Assembly (NCBI RefSeq): GCF_017696205.1
Contig: NZ_JAAORD010000001.1
Coordinates: forward strand, 496,001 to 560,000
Length of the DNA stretch: 64,000 bases
Reading direction: 5' to 3'
From: Prochlorococcus marinus XMU1402
Lineage (GTDB): Bacteria > Cyanobacteriota > Cyanobacteriia > PCC-6307 > Cyanobiaceae
The notes below the pieces were generated by a model, which ran no database searches, was not told the origin of the DNA, and saw nothing but the letters and a program-made list of their open reading frames with translations. Every line of letters begins with the position of its first letter. The stretch's first letter is position 1. Positions 60,068 through 64,000 of this stretch are shown here, in pieces. Position numbers and translations under genes: made by a program.

Positions 60068-60153
60068 GGGAGTGTGGCGGAATTGGTAGACGCGCCGGAC
60101 TTAAAATCCGTCGAGCGATTTAGCTCGTGGGGGTTCAAGTCCCCCCACTCCCA
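60068..60153 (+). tRNA. tRNA-Leu (anticodon UAA)
   Basis: An 86-base cloverleaf. The acceptor stem is GGGAGTG (60068-60074) with CACTCCC (60146-60152) and discriminator A. The D-arm carries TTGGTAGACG, the anticodon loop is CTTAAAA, a long variable arm (GAGCGATTTAGCTC) marks a class II tRNA, and the T-arm is GGGGG TTCAAGT CCCCC. No CCA is encoded. The anticodon loop is not interrupted, so the group I intron seen in many cyanobacterial tRNA-Leu(UAA) genes is absent. Confidence 0.96.
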
Positions 60154-60223
60154 TTATTTATTTTTAGTTCTGACGATAACTTCCAATAGTTGTTATGTTT
60201 TAACTAAGCAACCATAAATCAAA

Positions 60224-60457
60224 ATGGAAAGTTTTTTCAATAATTCATTCGCTACTTTAATTGCTTATATTGGAATTATTTCTATCTATTTATTAGTTAT
60301 TCCATTATTACTTTTTTACTGGATGAATAATAGATGGAATATTATGGGCAAATTTGAAAGATTAGGAATTTATGGTCTTGTATTCCTTTTCTTTCCAGGT
60401 TTAATTTTATTTTCTCCATTTTTAAATCTCAGACTAAAAGGAAGTGGTAAAGGGTAA
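60224..60457 (+). CDS. ndhL: NAD(P)H-quinone oxidoreductase subunit L
   Basis: Small membrane subunit of the photosynthetic NDH-1 complex (cyclic electron flow). The protein is 77 residues with two to three hydrophobic helices (about 9-32 and 45-66). The central [19 protein letters not shown] and the end [10 protein letters not shown] match NdhL. ATG at 60224. Next gene starts 4 bases after the stop. Confidence 0.93.
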   Translation: MESFFNNSFATLIAYIGIISIYLLVIPLLLFYWMNNRWNIMGKFERLGIYGLVFLFFPGLILFSPFLNLRLKGSGKG

Positions 60458-60461
60458 ATAA

Positions 60462-60782
60462 TTGACTAAAGGTAAAGTTATACAAATAGGTTTATTTCTT
60501 TCATTAATAGGATTAATTAGTTATAAATTTGCACCGCAAATTGGTATCGACAATTTTACAGCTACTACACTCTCAAGTTGTATCTTAATTTTGATTGTTA
60601 TTACTTGGGTAACATCTTATGTTTATAGAGTTGTAAATGGAAAAATGACGTTTATGGAACAAAGGAAGCGTTATAGAAAAGAGTATGAAAAAGTTGTTAA
60701 TGATAAACTAGAAACCAAATTCAATGCATTGTCAAAGGAAGAGCAGCAAAAACTAATGGAAGATTTAGAGAAAAATCCATAA
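60462..60782 (+). CDS. DUF3007 membrane protein
   Basis: A cyanobacterial/plastid protein of 106 residues starting at TTG. Two membrane helices (about 5-24 and 34-57) are followed by a charged helix VNGKMTFMEQRKRYRKEYEK, typical of DUF3007. Function not established. Always found near ndhL in the genomes I know, so a link to NDH-1 assembly is possible but is inference. Confidence 0.82.
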   Translation: MTKGKVIQIGLFLSLIGLISYKFAPQIGIDNFTATTLSSCILILIVITWVTSYVYRVVNGKMTFMEQRKRYRKEYEKVVNDKLETKFNALSKEEQQKLMEDLEKNP

Positions 60783-60808
60783 ATTTTTCATAGAAAAAAT
60801 CTAAAATC

Positions 60809-61684
60809 ATGAAAGATAACAAAATGAAAATTTCTAAAAATGAATCTTTATCTAAGATAGATAAGAAGTTTTGTGAGTTAAAAAATAATAAAAAATTAGC
60901 TTTGATGCCCTTTATAATGGCTGGAGACCCCAATATTGAAATAACTTCTGAGATTCTATTAAAGTTACAAGAAAATGGAGCTGATCTTATTGAATTAGGT
61001 ATCCCTTACAGTGATCCACTTGCAGACGGCCCTGTTATTCAAGTGGCGGCCTCTCGCGCCTTAAAGTCAGGTACTGACCTAAGAAAAGTAATTAAACTTT
61101 TAGAGTCTTTAAAAGGTAAATTAAATATTCCCATCATTCTTTTTTCTTACTTAAATCCATTACTATGTTTTGGCTTTGAAAATTTTTGTGAGATTGCATC
61201 TAATGCTGGAGTTTCTGGACTAATAGTTCCTGATCTACCTTTAGAGGAAGCTTATAAATTTTCTAAAATAGTTAGTTACCATTCTATGGACTTGATTTTA
61301 TTAGTAGCTCCAACTACTCCATTTGAAAGAATGAAACAAATATCCAATCATACAAAAGGCTTTACTTATTTGGTAAGTGTTACAGGAGTCACTGGTGAGA
61401 GAAATAAAATGGAAAATAGAGTTGAAAATCTCATTGCTAAATTAAAAGATGTAAATAGCAATCCAATTGCTGTCGGTTTTGGGATATCCACGCCTGAACA
61501 TGTTAATAAAGTTCGTGAGTGGGGAGCAGATGGCGTGATTATTGGGAGTGCATTTGTAAAACGAATTTCTACTTTAAGTGAAAAAGATGTCGTTTATCAT
61601 GTTGGTGAATTTTGTAAAGAAATGCGTTCTGCTGCTGATCAAAAAGATAAATATAAAGATAATTTATTAACTAAAAAGATGTAA
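60809..61684 (+). CDS. trpA: tryptophan synthase alpha subunit
   Basis: Cleaves indole-3-glycerol phosphate to indole for TrpB. The protein is 291 residues. LIELGIPYSDPLADGPVIQ (about 54-72) carries the catalytic Glu and Asp, and VTGVTGER (about 192-199) and VGFGIST (about 223-229) are phosphate-binding segments. ATG at 60809; an in-frame ATG at 60824 is also possible. About 20 N-terminal residues are variable. Confidence 0.97.
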   Translation: MKDNKMKISKNESLSKIDKKFCELKNNKKLALMPFIMAGDPNIEITSEILLKLQENGADLIELGIPYSDPLADGPVIQVAASRALKSGTDLRKVIKLLESLKGKLNIPIILFSYLNPLLCFGFENFCEIASNAGVSGLIVPDLPLEEAYKFSKIVSYHSMDLILLVAPTTPFERMKQISNHTKGFTYLVSVTGVTGERNKMENRVENLIAKLKDVNSNPIAVGFGISTPEHVNKVREWGADGVIIGSAFVKRISTLSEKDVVYHVGEFCKEMRSAADQKDKYKDNLLTKKM

Positions 61685-61705
61685 CCAATTTAATTTTTGT
61701 TGTCT

Positions 61706-62062
61706 TTAAGATTCTTCTGTAGGTAATAATCTGATTTGTTTTCTTCCCAGCTTAATTTCGAATTCATCACCTGCTTTTAAATCAAGAAGTGCTGTATAGG
61801 CTTTCCCAATCAGAAGATTTCCATTGCCTTGAACTGTAGCTATATAACTAAGTTTTCTTCCACCTTTCCCAATACCTGTAACTCCAGAATCACCCAAGTT
61901 AACCCCTTTTGCTTCTAAAAGCGCTTCATAAAATGCGGTAAAATTTAAGCGTTCACCTCCGTTTTTCTTAGTGGAAACATATCCACAAGAACGAACTAAG
62001 TCAGATTTGCTAACATCACCAAGTTCTTTAACTTTTGCAAGGAGATCGCTACCAGTTAGCAT
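61706..62062 (-). CDS. cyAbrB-type transcriptional regulator
   Basis: Protein of 118 residues in the AbrB-like family unique to cyanobacteria. SDLVRSCGYVS (about 20-30) and LNFTAFYEALLEAKGV (about 39-54) are the N-terminal module, and the end with DEFEIKLGRKQIRL is the AbrB-like DNA-binding part. Family members control carbon/nitrogen balance and other global genes. Convergent with trpA. Confidence 0.92.
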   Translation of the reverse strand: MLTGSDLLAKVKELGDVSKSDLVRSCGYVSTKKNGGERLNFTAFYEALLEAKGVNLGDSGVTGIGKGGRKLSYIATVQGNGNLLIGKAYTALLDLKAGDEFEIKLGRKQIRLLPTEES

Positions 62063-62158
62063 AATTAATTAAAAGAAAGTTGTATTAAATAACATAGCAA
62101 TTTGTGTGTAATATATGCAATTATTTAGAATATATTTATTCTATTATTTATCTTTTAA

Positions 62159-62428
62159 ATGGAAAAGTTTGTAGTTTTTGGGAAGTATTGTGAAGATGCA
62201 ATTATTAAAAGGGAACCATTTCGTGATCAACATCTAAATAGACTTAAAAATTTAAAAGATAGAGATATTTTAGTTACTTTAGGGCCAACAAAATGTACTA
62301 AATATTTGTTTGGAATTTTTAATGCAAATGATAAAAATGAGTTGAAAGATCTTATTGAGGAGGATATATATTGGGAAAAAGGTATATGGATTAAGTATGA
62401 TATTTATCCCTGGATTCAGGCTTTCTAA
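62159..62428 (+). CDS. YciI-like protein
   Basis: Protein of 89 residues with the ferredoxin-like YciI fold pattern: a first strand KFVVFGKYC, REPFRDQHLNRLKNLKDRD with a conserved His, and the C-terminal strand WIKYDIYPW. Function of these small proteins is mostly unknown. ATG at 62159; divergent from cyAbrB. Downstream, 62429-62659 is AT-rich with nothing I can assign. Confidence 0.8.
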   Translation: MEKFVVFGKYCEDAIIKREPFRDQHLNRLKNLKDRDILVTLGPTKCTKYLFGIFNANDKNELKDLIEEDIYWEKGIWIKYDIYPWIQAF

Positions 62429-62659
62429 ATATGATTTATAAACATCTTTCGGTAATTATTAACTGTTAATTGAAAAAAGAATATATTTAAAAGAAAATAT
62501 ATAAAATTTTTGCATTAATAATTTCATTATTTATCTTATATAGGAATTAAAATGAATTTCTTTTAAAGGTTTAATATTCAAGCATTTATATTATTTGTAA
62601 AATATCTTTGTTAATAGAAAAGAATATTTTTAAATAAAATAAAGCATTTTAAATAATAT

Positions 62660-62980
62660 CTATTCACTAGTGTCTTGATTCATTTGATTTACTAAAGAGT
62701 CAAGATCTAATTGATTATATGGCGGAGTTTGTTTTGTCTCTCGATAATCATTCTTGATATTGTTTAACCATTTTTGCTCAATCTTTATAAGATTTTTTGC
62801 AATGTTGAACATTCCACCTTTTTTATATAACTCTTTAATTTTGAGAATAATCTGAGACGTTCTACTCGATTTTATATTGAATTCATTTGCTAAGTCTTTT
62901 TGGTTAAATCCATGAGATTTCAACCAATCTTTAATAAAAGAGATGAGTTCTTTTTCTTCCTGTTGAGATAATTTACTCAT
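62660..62980 (-). CDS. hypothetical protein with a winged-helix-like motif
   Basis: Protein of 106 residues, charged and helical. HGFNQKDLANEFNIKSSRTSQIILKIKELYKKGG (about 23-56, in parts) has the spacing of a helix-turn-helix with a following wing. I cannot name a family. It directly follows the YkvA gene (0 bases between), so they form one unit. The ending is polar and probably disordered. Confidence 0.6.
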   Translation of the reverse strand: MSKLSQQEEKELISFIKDWLKSHGFNQKDLANEFNIKSSRTSQIILKIKELYKKGGMFNIAKNLIKIEQKWLNNIKNDYRETKQTPPYNQLDLDSLVNQMNQDTSE

Positions 62981-63349
62981 TCAAAAAAAAGGGAATAACT
63001 TATTGAGCTTATTCTCTGCTTTTGCTCTTATCGAAGGAGTCATGTACTTGCTCCATATACTAAGTACTGCTGTGAGGGCTACAAAATCATCACTAAAACC
63101 AACTGATGGTATGAAGTCCGGGAAAAGATCAAATGGCATTATTAGATATGCTAACGCAGCCATTAATGAAACTCTTACTTGTGCTGGAGTATAAGGATCT
63201 AAAGCCAATTCCAAAACTTCTAGGGCAGGCTTGGCAATTGTTCTCCCAGCTTTAATAAGAATGTTGATAATGATATTCTCATCAAATGTTGAACTTTCTA
63301 AAACTTCGGCATCATATATTTTTTCTTGATTTTTGTAATTCTCTTTCAT
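62981..63349 (-). CDS. YkvA/DUF1232 membrane-associated protein
   Basis: Protein of 122 residues. ALAYLIMPFDLFPDFIPSVGFSDD (about 64-87, in parts) is the hallmark DUF1232 segment with the PxDxxPD pattern. Function of the family is unknown; it probably sits at the membrane. Followed directly by the helix-turn-helix protein and preceded by a sigma factor gene 39 bases upstream. Confidence 0.85.
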   Translation of the reverse strand: MKENYKNQEKIYDAEVLESSTFDENIIINILIKAGRTIAKPALEVLELALDPYTPAQVRVSLMAALAYLIMPFDLFPDFIPSVGFSDDFVALTAVLSIWSKYMTPSIRAKAENKLNKLFPFF

Positions 63350-63388
63350 CTTTATAAACGAAATTTAAAATTTTTGGTCTTTAAAATT

Positions 63389-64000
63389 TTAGCTAATACT
63401 ATCAACCAATCCATTTTGTATTCCCGTTTTTCTAAGTTTTCTTAAAGCACGTTGAACAACTTGTCGGCAATATTCTCTGCTACAGCTCATATGTCTAGCC
63501 ACTTCAGCTAAAGTTCTCCATTCATTTGAGCCGTCTAAGCCAAATCTTAGGCTTACTATCTTTCTTTCTTTTTCAGTTAAATTTGCTTTATCTAATAACT
63601 TCCAAGCAGAGGCTGTCCTCTCGGCTAATTCAGCTAACTCCATTGGAGGAGTTTGATCACTTGGAAGAATATCAACTAACTCTGAAGGATCTGACTTTGA
63701 TTTAACAGTACCTTGAAGACTGACAGTAATACTCCTCAATTCACAAGAGAGGAGTTCATCAATTTCCTCTTTAGTTATTTTCATTTCTTCAGCCAGTTCA
63801 GCGCTATTAGGAGGAATACCTTTAAGTTGCATAAGCTTTGATTTCGCTGATCTTAATTTTGTAAGTTTTTCATTTATATTCACTGGTATTCTAATGGTCC
63901 TACTTTGAGTTGATAATGCTCTATTTAATCCTTGCCTGATCCACCAATAAGCATAGGTGGAAAATCTGTGCCCCCTAGAGGGATCATATTTTTCTACAGC
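63389..64000 (-). CDS. sigma-70 family RNA polymerase sigma factor (partial, cut by the window edge)
   Basis: The frame runs through the right edge; 203 C-terminal residues are seen. At the edge it reads region 2.3-2.4, with [20 protein letters not shown] followed by RTIRIPVNI. Region 3 follows, then region 4 with [20 protein letters not shown] (about 60-40 residues from the end), the -35-binding helix-turn-helix. It resembles group 2 cyanobacterial sigma factors. A GTG at 63881-63883 is an internal valine, not the start. Confidence 0.9.
   Translation of the reverse strand, partial: AVEKYDPSRGHRFSTYAYWWIRQGLNRALSTQSRTIRIPVNINEKLTKLRSAKSKLMQLKGIPPNSAELAEEMKITKEEIDELLSCELRSITVSLQGTVKSKSDPSELVDILPSDQTPPMELAELAERTASAWKLLDKANLTEKERKIVSLRFGLDGSNEWRTLAEVARHMSCSREYCRQVVQRALRKLRKTGIQNGLVDSIS

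Noticed and set aside
60026..60217. A 63-codon frame covering the tRNA-Leu gene
   Set aside because: It reads through the tRNA; typical spurious frame.
62429..62659. Possible small RNA or small gene in the AT-rich 231-base spacer
   Set aside because: No hairpin with a T-run, no promoter pair and only trivial open frames; nothing supportable.

Overview
The window is AT-rich, densely coded cyanobacterial chromosome. Its gene content points to Prochlorococcus, most likely a high-light-adapted strain: an alpha-carboxysome with form IA Rubisco, PsaM, Psb27, NdhL, both protochlorophyllide reductases, a ferrochelatase with a light-harvesting-like tail, the aldehyde-deformylating-oxygenase/acyl-ACP-reductase pair, very short spacers and frequent TTG starts. 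The strain assignment rests on recognising protein sequences, not on a search.

Layout. 1-8.9 kb: housekeeping and photosystem assembly (cutA, PfkB kinase, purA, psb27, proS, ppa, ArsC/Spx-like, lepB, a two-domain phosphatase). 9-12.6 kb: CPBP protease, a small FtsL-like membrane protein and ftsI. 12.7-18.1 kb: tal, geranylgeranyl-reductase-family flavoprotein, frr, pyrH, cobO and a tyrosine recombinase. 18.2-24.6 kb: hemH, ilvB, a secreted nuclease-fold-like protein, a YfiH/laccase-domain protein that appears to use an ATT start, Tab2, and an S1 homologue. 24.7-30.8 kb: creatininase-like protein, then the alkane cluster ado-aar-accA-SDR-folE, and trpF. 30.8-33.4 kb: site-2 protease, lipoate ligase family protein, psaM, a small membrane protein. 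33.4-38.4 kb: por (light-dependent) tail-to-tail with chlN-chlB-chlL (dark-operative).

38.5-47.9 kb is the carboxysome region: conserved hypothetical, csoS1D, rdgB on the opposite strand, then csoS1-cbbL-cbbS-csoS2-csoSCA-csoS4A-csoS4B-acRAF-like, ended by a small DUF3136 protein on the other strand. It supplies Rubisco, its scaffold (CsoS2), carbonic anhydrase, facet and vertex shell proteins and a probable Rubisco assembly factor. Its non-coding DNA is the most structured in the window: repeated ATAAGT-type half-sites around a candidate promoter, a 14-bp direct repeat, competing hairpins, a stem-loop between cbbL and cbbS and a terminator-like palindrome between cbbS and csoS2.

48-64 kb: ridA, gloB, hisG, an ABC exporter, a GNAT acetyltransferase, two arsenosugar-type glycosyltransferase-family genes, dnaA (not beside dnaN), a GST-like protein and glutathione reductase, a cation/Ca2+ exchanger, pyrC, tRNA-Leu(UAA), ndhL, a DUF3007 protein, trpA, cyAbrB, a YciI-like protein, a helix-turn-helix/YkvA pair, and a sigma-70 factor cut by the right edge.

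I see no prophage, insertion sequence, CRISPR array or genomic island. Nearly everything is conserved core. The items most worth checking are the carboxysome regulatory DNA, the candidate FtsL upstream of ftsI, the stand-alone tyrosine recombinase, the non-canonical start of the YfiH gene, and the cysteine-free repeat in CsoS2.
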